Below, in pieces: positions 25,103 to 34,180 of a stretch of DNA of 64,000 nt. How positions within the stretch are numbered: position 1 is the stretch's first letter; each line of letters opens with the position of its first letter. The stretch comes from Oscillospiraceae bacterium (GTDB taxonomy: Bacteria; Bacillota; Clostridia; Saccharofermentanales; Saccharofermentanaceae): NCBI GenBank assembly GCA_902780785.1, contig CACZGS010000011.1:40961-104960 (forward strand). The letters run 5' to 3'. Under the pieces are notes generated by a model. The model worked only from the letters and a program-made list of their open reading frames with translations, did not search any database and was not told the origin of the DNA. The position numbers and the translations under genes are program-made.

Positions 25103-26857
25103 TCAGTTACCGTTGTTGTTTGTCTCTGACGCAACAGATCCTCTAGGCTTGTTGTCCGTCGGGATATGTACGTCACCGCTGCTCTTCCTGTTGCGGAGAG
25201 TCTTGATGATCAACTGGTTGTCGATGGGAGCGTCCTTCTCGTCCTTTACAGGCTTCTTACCTTCGAAAACGCTGCCCGCTACCTTGGCGCAGTAATTCGT
25301 GATGCATACCTTGTACTTGGTCTTCTGGTCTTTTACATCGACCTTTGTTCCGTCGCTCAAAGTGATGCTTACGACTTCGATAACGGGCTCAGATTCAGTT
25401 CCGTTGTTCTTATATTCGAACGTGAGACCTGACATCTGGTCGCCGTAGTCACCGTTTGCAAAACCGTTGGCGATCTGCTTTGCGAGTTCTTCACCTGTCA
25501 GCTCATAGATGAGCAGTGTGTAATCCTGTGAAGTGATCGCATAAATGTCGCTTGCAGATACCTGATAGAGACCGCCTTCTTCAGAAATGATAAGGTCTTT
25601 ATTCATTCCGCCGCAGTTATGGAATGCAGCGACAACGCCCTGGCCCTTCATGCCCTCAAGGATAAGGCCTGTGAGGAAGTTGCCGGCTGTCGTGGTGCGT
25701 CCGGAAATAACACCTGATCTCTCAACGCTGGTATCGATATAACCCAGAGCTTCGTTCATTGCGTCGCTCGTGGAATCAACAACAGTACGTGAGATGGCAA
25801 GTACGTCAGGATCGAAGTTGTCGGAATTTGCGGAAGTATCGTAGAGAGCCTGCTCGGAATCCATGATGGATACATAAGTCATGTATTCGATCTTTACGGA
25901 GCCGTCGGACTTAAGCACGAATGTAGCATGTGCATAGCCCTTTGCGTCGCTCTCAGCCTGCATATAAGCAACGCCGTTCTCTGCCGTGCCGTATACGCCG
26001 GAATTCGTAACACCGCCTACAACGAGGTTAACGTCAGCAGGATCCATGGCATTAGCGACCGTGATCGCATCGCAGTGTGCGACTACGACAGTGATGGTCG
26101 GATTCTCGGCTGCCTTGATCTCCTTGACGCGCTTTGCAAATTCAGCGAGGTCTTCATGGATCTCGAACTGGTCCATGTTATTGGATAATACCTGTGATGA
26201 GACATCGGAAATGTAGCCGATAAGGGCGATGCGGGCGCCTGCCTTCTCAACGATGACATAGTCCTTGGTAAAGAGCGATCTGCTCTTGTTGTTCGTGTTA
26301 TAAAGATTTGCAGCGATTACGGGGATCGTGGGGTTGCCGGAGAATTCACCGAGCTCATAAGACGGGATCGTAGCCGTGCCGTCTGTAGCAAATCTTGTTG
26401 CGTCCCACTCGAAATCACCTGTTCCGAGAGTTACCGCATCGTAACCCATCTTGTCGAATGCGGCTCTTAATGCAGCACCTTCAGAGAGATTTGAGATCGG
26501 ATCGCCCTTATAGATATCTCCTGCGTCAACAAGAAGGACATCGTCATAATCGCCTGAAGTTCTTGCATCGCTGAATATCTTTGCCATGTAAGCGAGTCTG
26601 TACTGGTAAGTCGTCTTGTCGCCGGAGGAAGAATCAATGATCTTTCCCTGGATGTCGCTTGTACCATAGACAGACACTCTCTTCTCGCGTACAGCCATGG
26701 TCGTTTCTGTCGTCTCGACTGTCTGCTCTGTTGCAACGGTCTCTGAAATGACCGGATCCTTGTAGACATAGAATATGGTTCCTGCGATGAGGATCACCAT
26801 GAATGAGAGCAATGTTACCGTAAAGATTATTGCTTTTGTGTTATTTGCTTTAGACAT
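25103..26857 (-). CDS. 5'-nucleotidase/metallophosphatase-like protein, altered active site
   Basis: 584 residues: an N-terminal membrane anchor (about 10-32), a Thr/Glu linker, a calcineurin-like metallophosphatase domain and a C-terminal 5'-nucleotidase domain (ending in AKVAGSVFEGKKPV). Normal UshA-type enzymes have DxHG, GNHE and GHxH metal motifs; here the first is SDIQGK, the second is LGTGDFEWD and the last region reads VVGGVTNSG. Metal ligands are therefore largely lost, so classic phosphatase activity is doubtful while the fold and substrate-binding domain are kept. Anchored outside the cell. Long tail of Asn/Gly/Ser. It ends just before a bidirectional terminator. Confidence 0.82.
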   Translation of the reverse strand: MSKANNTKAIIFTVTLLSFMVILIAGTIFYVYKDPVISETVATEQTVETTETTMAVREKRVSVYGTSDIQGKIIDSSSGDKTTYQYRLAYMAKIFSDARTSGDYDDVLLVDAGDIYKGDPISNLSEGAALRAAFDKMGYDAVTLGTGDFEWDATRFATDGTATIPSYELGEFSGNPTIPVIAANLYNTNNKSRSLFTKDYVIVEKAGARIALIGYISDVSSQVLSNNMDQFEIHEDLAEFAKRVKEIKAAENPTITVVVAHCDAITVANAMDPADVNLVVGGVTNSGVYGTAENGVAYMQAESDAKGYAHATFVLKSDGSVKIEYMTYVSIMDSEQALYDTSANSDNFDPDVLAISRTVVDSTSDAMNEALGYIDTSVERSGVISGRTTTAGNFLTGLILEGMKGQGVVAAFHNCGGMNKDLIISEEGGLYQVSASDIYAITSQDYTLLIYELTGEELAKQIANGFANGDYGDQMSGLTFEYKNNGTESEPVIEVVSITLSDGTKVDVKDQKTKYKVCITNYCAKVAGSVFEGKKPVKDEKDAPIDNQLIIKTLRNRKSSGDVHIPTDNKPRGSVASETNNNGN

Positions 26858-26999
26858 CAGAACACTCCTGAATAAATTTCCAAGATATAATAATTTATAT
26901 TTTTTGAGTGTTCAACCATAAAAACGTGACAATCCTGATACACTCTGCTATTACGGCGGAGCTTTCCGAAGGTCATCCGGATTGCCGTCAAATGACCAC

Positions 27000-27038
27000 A
27001 AAACAAGGGCAGCAGCCGTTAAGCTCCTGCCCTTGTTC
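27000..27038 (-). terminator. Terminator of the ABC transporter operon
   Basis: Arms AACAAGGGCAG and CTGCCCTTGTT followed by TTGTGG on the minus strand. Lies directly downstream of the ATP-binding subunit gene. Confidence 0.75.
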
Positions 27039-27064
27039 CGGCTTTTCAGCCTATTAAAGGAGAA

Positions 27065-27736
27065 TCAGATTCCGAAATATAAGTCCCGGAATTCTGCCGT
27101 GAATGGGACGATCTTATTGTCATGAATGCAATAGATGACATCACAGAGCTTCTCCAGATAATCGTGCTGATGGCTTGTAAGAAGGATCGTTTTGCCTTCC
27201 TTCTTAAGCCTTTCCAATATGTCCGTAATCTCATGGTTGGTCTTATAGTCCAGTGCATTATAAGGCTCATCAAGGATTATTATCGTCTGCTCCTCCATCA
27301 TTGCCTGCGCAATACCGAGCTTCTGCTTCATGCCCATCGAATACTTCTTCACGGGCGTCTTGTCTTCAGGATCAAGGCCGACCATCTTCATGGATTCTTT
27401 GATCTCTTTCTCGCCGATCTTGTTATTGATCTCCGCGAGAAGCTTCAGATTGCGGAAGCCCGAGATATATTCGATATAGCCGGGTTCGTTGATAAGAATT
27501 CCGACGTCGCCCGGGAAATCGACCTGATCGCCGAGCGTGTCGCCGTTTATGGTTACCTTGCCTGAATCGCAGGGCAGCAATCCTGTAAGCAGCTGGAACA
27601 GCACGGATTTGCCGCTGCCGTTCTCTCCGACAAAACCTACCGTCATTCCTTTGCCGATCTCCAAAGAAACGTCCTTATATATGGTCTTGCCGCCAAAAGC
27701 TTTGGATACATTTTCCATCTTAATTACTGATTCCAT
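27065..27736 (-). CDS. ABC transporter ATP-binding protein
   Basis: 223 residues. Walker A GENGSGKSV, signature YSMGMKQKLG, Walker B IIILDEPY and switch His LTSHQH are present. It is of the short ABC-2/bacteriocin-export or immunity type. The start at 27736 lies inside the end of the upstream permease gene (17-base overlap), with GGAG about 10 bases before it. With the two membrane proteins it completes a transporter encoded behind a small secreted protein and a two-component system (see 27720-32723). Confidence 0.9.
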   Translation of the reverse strand: MESVIKMENVSKAFGGKTIYKDVSLEIGKGMTVGFVGENGSGKSVLFQLLTGLLPCDSGKVTINGDTLGDQVDFPGDVGILINEPGYIEYISGFRNLKLLAEINNKIGEKEIKESMKMVGLDPEDKTPVKKYSMGMKQKLGIAQAMMEEQTIIILDEPYNALDYKTNHEITDILERLKKEGKTILLTSHQHDYLEKLCDVIYCIHDNKIVPFTAEFRDLYFGI

Positions 27737-29267
27737 GAAAACATCTCTCCTTCTTTATATGTTTATTCGTGCTAAATAGAACGATTATCAAAAGCATCTC
27801 CAGGATCACCATGATGACAAAGCTCGAAATGCCTTTGCCGCCGATCTCCAGAAGCTGATAGAGTGAACCTTTCCCTATCGGATTTACGGCCGGCAGCACA
27901 AAACCGATGAAGATGAACGCGATCGTCATCAGGTAGGAAACAATGGTGTTGCCGGACAGTTTGAACACGATCTTGTCGATAACATAGAACAGGAACCACT
28001 CCATGCCCCTGAACAGAATGCTTAAGACACCGCAGGCTATGACCTTCCCGATATTAAGGTCATAAAATGCCGACAGATCGCGGATCGTGTTGTCCAGGTT
28101 GTTTGTAAGGACCATTGCAGATATGAACGATACTGCCACGACGATCAAGACATTTGTCGCGATGAACCTAAGTTCGCTTAAGGCTTTTTCCTTCTCCCAT
28201 TTTTCGCGTTTTCCGTATCTGATCAGGGCAAAAAGATTCCTGTTCTTGATCTCGTTCTCCCATTCCATGTTTACGAAGAACAGCGAAAACATTATCGGCG
28301 CAATATAGAACAGCAATTCAATGACGTTAAACTGCGTGTAGGAAAAGCCCTTCAAAAGCTGCCAGGTAAATGCCTCGCTGCCGTTGAGGCTTAAGGTGAA
28401 TGCCAGCCCGCAGTATACGACATAAAATGCGCCTGTTATTACCGGATGGGAATACAGATTCCTTGTATATTTCCTGCGCTCACCGGAACGGTTGGAATTG
28501 TGCTTTACGGCTGACTTATACAGGACATATACGGCAATCGCCATTATCAGTGCATAAGCCGGCAGAGACCACAGATTGTTACCGGCCAGTCCGTGATGGA
28601 ATATGAAATAATCATTCAGGAACAGGTATTTGAAGATGCCTTCATCAAGACCTGTCACAAAGCCGGTAAATGTGTTTATCAAGATGACTGCCGTGCATAC
28701 CGCAAATCCTTTACGGCCAAAGATCTCAAATACCAGCAATGTGATAATGCAGATAAATGATATGCCCAGATAAAGGAAGCCTGTTACTAGAACTGTCGCC
28801 AGAACTGAACTCGGAATAATGTCAGCCAGAGCATATAAGACTTCGTAATTGCTGTAGAAGCGGTCTCCCATGGTCGTTATGTTATATCCGGTGCCGGGAA
28901 CAAGTCTCGTAAACCCCGCAAATAACGGTATCAGCAGGTGTGCTGTCACAAGGATAAACAGGCTTATAAGTCTCGATATGATGAGCGTTCCGTAGTACCT
29001 GCCCAAAGACCTGTATCTTATCTTTGCAATCTCAAAAGTACTCCTGATCCTTATAGCAGAATCAATGATCAGATAGAAAAGCAAAGCATACATCAGATAG
29101 TAGTGGTCCGTAATGCAGCTGAGCAGGTATTCGGGCAGATTGATACCGGTGCCTGCAGCCTCGACCAGATGCGTACCGCTCATATATGCATATACGCAAA
29201 GGAGGATGACCGCCGCGATCCTGTTATTCTTGGGAAATAGATTGTTTCTAATTCCTGACGTTAACAT
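27720..29267 (-). CDS. ABC transporter membrane subunit (ABC-2 like)
   Basis: 515 residues with about 12 hydrophobic segments. The start lies 20 bases inside the next upstream gene. No standard ABC-2 motif was recognised, but the ATP-binding gene overlaps its end. The size fits a fused, two-half permease. Likely exports or extrudes a peptide or lipid-II-targeting compound, by analogy with similarly arranged loci; inferred only. Confidence 0.72.
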   Translation of the reverse strand: MLTSGIRNNLFPKNNRIAAVILLCVYAYMSGTHLVEAAGTGINLPEYLLSCITDHYYLMYALLFYLIIDSAIRIRSTFEIAKIRYRSLGRYYGTLIISRLISLFILVTAHLLIPLFAGFTRLVPGTGYNITTMGDRFYSNYEVLYALADIIPSSVLATVLVTGFLYLGISFICIITLLVFEIFGRKGFAVCTAVILINTFTGFVTGLDEGIFKYLFLNDYFIFHHGLAGNNLWSLPAYALIMAIAVYVLYKSAVKHNSNRSGERRKYTRNLYSHPVITGAFYVVYCGLAFTLSLNGSEAFTWQLLKGFSYTQFNVIELLFYIAPIMFSLFFVNMEWENEIKNRNLFALIRYGKREKWEKEKALSELRFIATNVLIVVAVSFISAMVLTNNLDNTIRDLSAFYDLNIGKVIACGVLSILFRGMEWFLFYVIDKIVFKLSGNTIVSYLMTIAFIFIGFVLPAVNPIGKGSLYQLLEIGGKGISSFVIMVILEMLLIIVLFSTNKHIKKERCFHGISN

Positions 29268-30006
29268 TTTCTTTCTTTCTCCTGATAATGAGAATGATCC
29301 CCAGAGTGATCAAAATATAAGTAAAACAGCCGATCAGGTAATTATGTACGTGCATGCAGGACGGGGAGAGTCTGTTCAGTACATAAGTTGTCATGATGCT
29401 GTACATCGGCAGGTTAAGAAGTGATGTTATCAGGTTCTCAGCCATGCAGTAGACAAAAGGTCCTAAGACAGAGACAAACAGATTATCCGTATAAAGGGCC
29501 AGAAGATTGCCGAACACTACGAAAAGAGTGGCAACAACGCCTTTGTATAAACACCATGCCAGGCCGAAGAGATATGGGTAATTGACCTCATATTCGCCAA
29601 ACACATAATCGAACAACCTGTTTTCCGTAACCAGGGCTTCGGGTGTCATGTTCAAAGAAATGCATAAGGTTGCGTAATATGAAACAAAGACAACCAGAAC
29701 AGTGCAGATTGCAGTAGCAAGGAAATGCGTGATCAGGTATCGCTTTTTTCCCGCTCTTACGGAAGCATATCTGATAAAGCCCTTCCTGTTTATGAAATAA
29801 AAGAAAGGCGTAAATGCCAGACATACCGCAAGCGGCAGGAAGAAATCCACATAATCACAAGCTTCGATCCAGATCTCTATCCTGTTGCAGACTGCAGTGT
29901 TTCTGAGTGTGATAAAGCAAAAGACCGTAATGGCTGCTGTCAATATCAGCGCTAAGGCCAGAGCCGGGATAATGAATTTTTTTGTTGAACGAATCAGGTA
30001 TCTCAT
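29248..30006 (-). CDS. ABC transporter membrane subunit
   Basis: 252 residues with six hydrophobic segments (FIIPALALALILTAAITVFCFITL near the N-terminus; FTYILITLGIILIIRRK at the C-terminus) and a basic C-terminal tail. It overlaps the start of the 515-residue gene by 20 bases, so the proteins are made together. Family not recognised beyond the transporter context. First of the three transporter genes after the secreted-protein gene. Confidence 0.7.
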   Translation of the reverse strand: MRYLIRSTKKFIIPALALALILTAAITVFCFITLRNTAVCNRIEIWIEACDYVDFFLPLAVCLAFTPFFYFINRKGFIRYASVRAGKKRYLITHFLATAICTVLVVFVSYYATLCISLNMTPEALVTENRLFDYVFGEYEVNYPYLFGLAWCLYKGVVATLFVVFGNLLALYTDNLFVSVLGPFVYCMAENLITSLLNLPMYSIMTTYVLNRLSPSCMHVHNYLIGCFTYILITLGIILIIRRKKENVNVRN

Positions 30007-30094
30007 ATGAACGCTCCGTTTATAAAAGTTGGTTTGAACAGGTATCCTCTATTCGTCAGGATAAAAGATACCCGTCAAACCCTAATGGCTGTAT

Positions 30095-30107
30095 CTACAC
30101 GGTGTAG
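30095..30107. repeat. Perfect 13-bp palindrome after the secreted-protein gene
   Basis: CTACAC-G-GTGTAG sits five bases after the stop codon of the secreted-protein gene, before the transporter genes. A possible attenuating or processing hairpin, as often found between a peptide gene and its transporter genes; no T run. Confidence 0.45.
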
Positions 30108-30111
30108 TTGG

Positions 30112-30510
30112 TTAATTACTCTTCCACTGTCCCTCAACCTGTACGCGTACAGGAGTTGTAAGGTCATTGGAGAACTCTAATCTGACACTACTTCCCGATG
30201 TCATGTTGGTGTGCTTCGGGAGGCTGTAATAAGTATTGTCATCAACATCTCTTACCCATCTTGCCTTGTCTCCGCTCTTAGATTCCATTCTGGCATCAAC
30301 AGTGTAGCTGCCGCCTACGGCATTGGAATAAAGGAGTCCCTTGTCATTTCCGCTGGACTTAGTCTGATAGCTGGTATAACCGGAACCGTTGAATCTTCCT
30401 ACCGTAGTGCTGTAATCTTGCATTGTTGTTCCTGCAGAAACGGCTGTACCGAACAACATGATAGCTGCGCCTGTTACTATAGCTGCCTTCGTTAAACGAT
30501 TGAATTTCAT
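30112..30510 (-). CDS. Small secreted protein, unknown family (bacteriocin-like context)
   Basis: 132 residues with a typical signal peptide (basic MKFNRLTK, hydrophobic AAIVTGAAIMLFGTAVS, then AGTT cleavage region). The mature part of about 105 residues is polar, rich in Ser, Thr, Gly, Tyr and Asn, contains no Cys and ends VRVQVEGQWKSN. Family not recognised with certainty; the compact, Gly/Ser/Tyr-rich beta profile resembles some secreted bacteriocin-like proteins. Ribosome site GGGGG. Preceded by a probable regulator site (30593-30614) and followed by ABC transporter genes, so it may be exported, sensed or neutralised by that system. Confidence 0.68.
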   Translation of the reverse strand: MKFNRLTKAAIVTGAAIMLFGTAVSAGTTMQDYSTTVGRFNGSGYTSYQTKSSGNDKGLLYSNAVGGSYTVDARMESKSGDKARWVRDVDDNTYYSLPKHTNMTSGSSVRLEFSNDLTTPVRVQVEGQWKSN

Positions 30511-30592
30511 AGATTTTCCCCCTTTAATAATTTTTGTAGAATTCAGCCATTCGGGAAAATCTTAATATTGCAGGTTTATAGCCGGATAAAAT

Positions 30593-30614
30593 CCACCTTA
30601 AATCTATCTTAAAT
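30593..30614 (-). promoter_or_regulatory. Tandem 11-bp repeat, candidate response-regulator operator
   Basis: On the minus strand, ATTTAAGATAG is followed directly by ATTTAAGGTGG; the shared part is ATTTAAG at 11-bp spacing, the usual layout of an OmpR-type binding site. A TATAAA follows at -10 distance. It is just upstream of the secreted-protein gene and right after the kinase gene. Confidence 0.55.
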
Positions 30615-30622
30615 AGTTTGGC

Positions 30623-31999
30623 TTAAACAGTCTGGCGCTTAAGCCTGATCTTAAAGACCGTTCCTTTGCCTGGTTTGCTGTTGACGTCTATCCTGCCGCC
30701 GTGAAGCAGTACTATCTCATTGGCTATTGCAAGTCCCAGTCCGGTTCCTTCAGTCTTGCCGGAACCCGTACCGCGGTAGTATCTCTCGAATATGTGCGGA
30801 ACATCCTCTTCCGGCATTCCCCTGCCGTTGTCGGAGATGCAGATGATCACATCATCACCGCTTTCAGTTACCGAGACCTTAACCTCCACGTCTTTATCGT
30901 TATGAACAAAAGCATTGCATATGATGTTCGTGATGCAGCGCTCCATCAGCTTTACGTCGATATCGCATTTTGCCTCACATTCCTTATTCAGCTGAACCGT
31001 CTTATCATGCACATAATACGTTGATGCATTGCTGATACACTTCTCAACAAAGTCAACGATATCAACGCTCTCAAGGACCGGTGTTATCTTTCCTTCCAAA
31101 AGGAAATTGCTCGTCTTCAGATCCTCGACAAGTTCCCTGATGCGTTCCTCCGATTTAAGCATCTGCTCGGCATAATTTCTGATCTCGGAAGGAGAGTATT
31201 CATAATCCTGGTCATAGAGCAGTTCGGAATATCCCTTGATCGCAGATAACGGAGACTTGATGTCATGGGAGATATTCACTATCCATTCCGCTCTTAAGAC
31301 ATCATTTTGTTTGAGGATGGTCTCGAGCCTCTCTACGCTCTCAAACACGTTCGAGAAGATCTTGTTGTTCGCACTGTTGTGACGGGTTATCTTCTCCCCT
31401 TTTTGGATCTTATCTATGTCTTCAATGATGTCTCCGACAGGGTTGGTGATCTTTTTCGAGAACACGATGGCAGAGATAAGGACCACCACACTCGTAACAA
31501 GGGAAATGACGATTATGCATCCTGCGATCATGACTTTGATCTCGCTGCCGGAATTAAAGGTGTATTTGGTAACAAGACTGCTGTCACAGCCCATCAGGAC
31601 GGCATAACCTTCCTGTTCGGAAATATCAGACATATAAACAGTATAATTGCCGAGCCTGTCTGAATTCAGGACCGCGTTTGTTAATTCAAGAAGACTGTAT
31701 TTTTGCGGCAGATCACCCTTGGTATTTTCCTCAAATACCACTTCACCGGAACTGTTGATTATCTGCAGCCAGACATCGTGATGCTGCAGACGCTCTTTGC
31801 CTTCGGCATTAAGCTCTATCAAGGATCCGTTAAAGCTTATATGAGGCCTTATGTTGCGGACCAGATACTGCGGCATGTCAGTATCTACACGCTGATTAAG
31901 GAAAAACAGAACAAAGCACAAAATGCCGGATATGACGAACGATGTCGTGATCGCGACAATGATGATCCTTAAGTATGCTTTGATTATCTGTTTCTTCAT
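30623..31999 (-). CDS. Sensor histidine kinase
   Basis: 458 residues. Two membrane segments (about 10-33 and 158-183) enclose an extracytoplasmic domain of about 120 residues, followed by a HAMP-like linker and a HisKA domain with the phosphoacceptor in NISHDIKSPLSAIKGYSELL. The ATPase domain has the N-box CNAFVHNDKDV, G1 ISDNGRGMPEEDV, F-box IFERYYRG and G2 GTGLGLAIANEIV. Complete, unlike the kinase at 4966. It is 13 bases downstream of its response regulator. Probably senses an envelope stress or peptide signal. Confidence 0.92.
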   Translation of the reverse strand: MKKQIIKAYLRIIIVAITTSFVISGILCFVLFFLNQRVDTDMPQYLVRNIRPHISFNGSLIELNAEGKERLQHHDVWLQIINSSGEVVFEENTKGDLPQKYSLLELTNAVLNSDRLGNYTVYMSDISEQEGYAVLMGCDSSLVTKYTFNSGSEIKVMIAGCIIVISLVTSVVVLISAIVFSKKITNPVGDIIEDIDKIQKGEKITRHNSANNKIFSNVFESVERLETILKQNDVLRAEWIVNISHDIKSPLSAIKGYSELLYDQDYEYSPSEIRNYAEQMLKSEERIRELVEDLKTSNFLLEGKITPVLESVDIVDFVEKCISNASTYYVHDKTVQLNKECEAKCDIDVKLMERCITNIICNAFVHNDKDVEVKVSVTESGDDVIICISDNGRGMPEEDVPHIFERYYRGTGSGKTEGTGLGLAIANEIVLLHGGRIDVNSKPGKGTVFKIRLKRQTV

Positions 32000-32012
32000 G
32001 ATCAGCCGTCTC

Positions 32013-32723
32013 TCATCCGACGAAAATGTAGCCCCTGCCCTTTACCGTTCTTATGAATTTGGGATCAGACGGGTCATCCTCGATCTTCTCGCGCAGATTG
32101 TGAATATGGACCATTACGGTATTGTCATATCCCTGATAATCCATATCCCACACGCTGCTTAAAAGCTTGTCCTTACTGAGCGTAATGTTCCTGTTTATTA
32201 TCAGGAACTCCAATAGTGCGTATTCCTTGGCCGTTAAGAAGACTTCCTCGCCGTCTTTGAACAGCAGCTTTTTCTCAAAATCCAGCGCAAAACTTCCGAA
32301 GACATAACGGTTGTCATTTGCGCCCTTATCATCATAGTAAGACTGGCGCTTCAACATAGCCGATATCTTGGCCAGGAGCATCTTCGGACTGAAGGGCTTT
32401 GTAATGTACTCGTCTCCGCCCATTGCATAGGATATGAGTTTGTCTGACTCATCTGATTTTGCAGACAGAAAGATAATGGGAACCATCGATTTGTCCCTTA
32501 TCTGCCTGCATATCTCATATCCGTCAAAATCCGGAAGCATAACATCCAGGACAATGAGATCAGGTTCGGTCTCATTGACCATCTTAATAGCTTCCTTGCC
32601 TGAACCTGCCATATATATCCTGCTGTAGCCTTCTTTATGAAGGACAGTATCGATCAAAGAGATGATGCTCTCATCATCATCCACTAATAATATTTTCTTG
32701 CTTAAATAGCCGTTTGGCGTCAT
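32013..32723 (-). CDS. OmpR-family response regulator
   Basis: Receiver (LLVDDDES, phosphoacceptor Asp in LIVLDVMLPDFDG, YITKPFSP) and winged-helix output (FLTAKEYALLEFLIINRN ... NTVMVHIHNLREKIEDD ... GRGYIF). I place the start at the ATG at 32723 (MTPNGYLSKKILLVDDD, 236 residues) because it has GGGG upstream and fits the domain best; a TTG at 32768 and an ATG between them are alternatives. Forms an operon with the kinase and likely binds the repeats at 30593-30614. Confidence 0.9.
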   Translation of the reverse strand: MTPNGYLSKKILLVDDDESIISLIDTVLHKEGYSRIYMAGSGKEAIKMVNETEPDLIVLDVMLPDFDGYEICRQIRDKSMVPIIFLSAKSDESDKLISYAMGGDEYITKPFSPKMLLAKISAMLKRQSYYDDKGANDNRYVFGSFALDFEKKLLFKDGEEVFLTAKEYALLEFLIINRNITLSKDKLLSSVWDMDYQGYDNTVMVHIHNLREKIEDDPSDPKFIRTVKGRGYIFVG

Positions 32724-32788
32724 AGATCCCCGAGAAACAGCAAAAACCATACTAAAACTTCCGTTCAAATCCCCATTCGAACAGGAAC

Positions 32789-32794
32789 ATTATA
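32789..32794 (-). promoter_or_regulatory. -10 element upstream of the response regulator
   Basis: Minus-strand TATAAT, 66 bases before the chosen start; no clear -35. Confidence 0.4.
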
Positions 32795-32824
32795 GCATTA
32801 GTTTTACTTATTGAAATTAACAGT

Positions 32825-34135
32825 TTATAAAGCGTGCTTCTTTTTCCTGACAGCGAGAACTGTGGCAACGCAAGCTGCTGCAACAATTGCAGCGCTGATT
32901 CCGATTAAGAGATTCCTGTCTGCCGACTTATACTTTGAGATAGTGATGTTAAGCGTCACAATGTTGCTTGCAAGATCCGTCTTAAAGTCGCCGTTGCACT
33001 GTTCGGAAAAGACCTTGATCTTGTAGTTTCCGGGCGTCAATTCTGCCGGAACATTGATCGCGGCTTTGCCTGAATCTTTTGCATCAGCAGAAGTGTTGTC
33101 GACGATATTTCCGTAGTAAAGGATATTGCCTTCAGCATCTTCTATCATCGCCGAGACATATTCATTCGCGCCTACTGAAGCGCCCTTGTATTTGAGCTTT
33201 ACCGCGCCGTCTTTAAGGATTGTTTTCGATCCTGAGACGGAAGCTTCGAAAACAGGTCTTGTATCGTCTTTTATCGTGAGCTTCCAATCACTGCCGGTAT
33301 ATGAACCGACCTCTTTCATTGCATCTGCGCCGGGCTCGCCTGAAATTTTGCCGCCCTCTGCAGGTGATGTGAAAAGCACTTTTGATGTGTCGATATTCAT
33401 CGCGGGACGCACTGCGAAGATGAAGTTATTAACATTGCCGCCTCTTACGAAAACTTTACCGGTATTAAAAACGTTCGCCGCATTTTTGGCGTCGCCGGGG
33501 GTCCTGAGCCACCACGCGCCCGACATGTCAGGATTGGTCAGTGCACGCTTGCTCTTGGTGTATTCGGTGTTAAGCGCGACGCGCGTGCCGCCCTGGTCCT
33601 TCCAGTCAGTGGGAAATCCCAGTTCCGGATCGATCACTTCATAAATGGATAAAAGATAAACCTTGTCATAGGTATCGGCACCTGCTTCAGAGCCTTTCGC
33701 GCCGTCCTCATTTACGACAAGGGATTCAAGGACAGCATTCTTCTCCTGCGCGGTGAATGCCTTATCAAGGAATTTGCTGTTGAGCCACTTTCTCAAAGTA
33801 CATTCTTCCCAGGTGACTGTTTCAGCTGATGAATTATATTCAACGCAGTCAAGGTTCTTATCTGACACGACAAAAAGGCTGCCGTCATTCGCGAGGACTC
33901 TCCACTTGACGGGCTCCTTGTTGTCCTCTGTCGCATCTTCACTCTTGATGGACTGCCAGTAGTTCCCGAAATAAATATTGCTTTCCATCGCGCCAGCGAT
34001 ATGAGCCGTTCCGCTCCTGATCGCTTTGCCGGAATTGTCTGATCCTGCACAGAGAGTTTTTTGAAATGCCGAGAACGGCAGTAATCCTGCCATTAAGATC
34101 GCAGCCATGCTCAAAAAAGCCTTGCGCAAATTCAT
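32825..34135 (-). CDS. Surface protein with DUF6273-like domain
   Basis: Start at 34135 (MNLRKAFLSMAAILMAGLL), with GGGAG 8 bases upstream. 436 residues: signal peptide; a domain near 60-260 with GNYWQSIKS, PVKWRVLANDG, LFVVSDKNLDCVEYN, TLRKWLNSKFLDKAFTAQEK and SGAWWLRTPGD, matching the DUF6273 pattern known from Clostridia surface proteins; an Ig-like region; and a C-terminal membrane helix with a basic tail (VRKKKHAL). No LPXTG motif. Probably cell-wall or membrane attached, function unknown. Last gene of the four-gene operon starting at 37933. Confidence 0.75.
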   Translation of the reverse strand: MNLRKAFLSMAAILMAGLLPFSAFQKTLCAGSDNSGKAIRSGTAHIAGAMESNIYFGNYWQSIKSEDATEDNKEPVKWRVLANDGSLFVVSDKNLDCVEYNSSAETVTWEECTLRKWLNSKFLDKAFTAQEKNAVLESLVVNEDGAKGSEAGADTYDKVYLLSIYEVIDPELGFPTDWKDQGGTRVALNTEYTKSKRALTNPDMSGAWWLRTPGDAKNAANVFNTGKVFVRGGNVNNFIFAVRPAMNIDTSKVLFTSPAEGGKISGEPGADAMKEVGSYTGSDWKLTIKDDTRPVFEASVSGSKTILKDGAVKLKYKGASVGANEYVSAMIEDAEGNILYYGNIVDNTSADAKDSGKAAINVPAELTPGNYKIKVFSEQCNGDFKTDLASNIVTLNITISKYKSADRNLLIGISAAIVAAACVATVLAVRKKKHAL

Positions 34136-34180
34136 TTCAGATCTCCCGTTTATCGATGCTCTCATCATTATCCACTAAGA

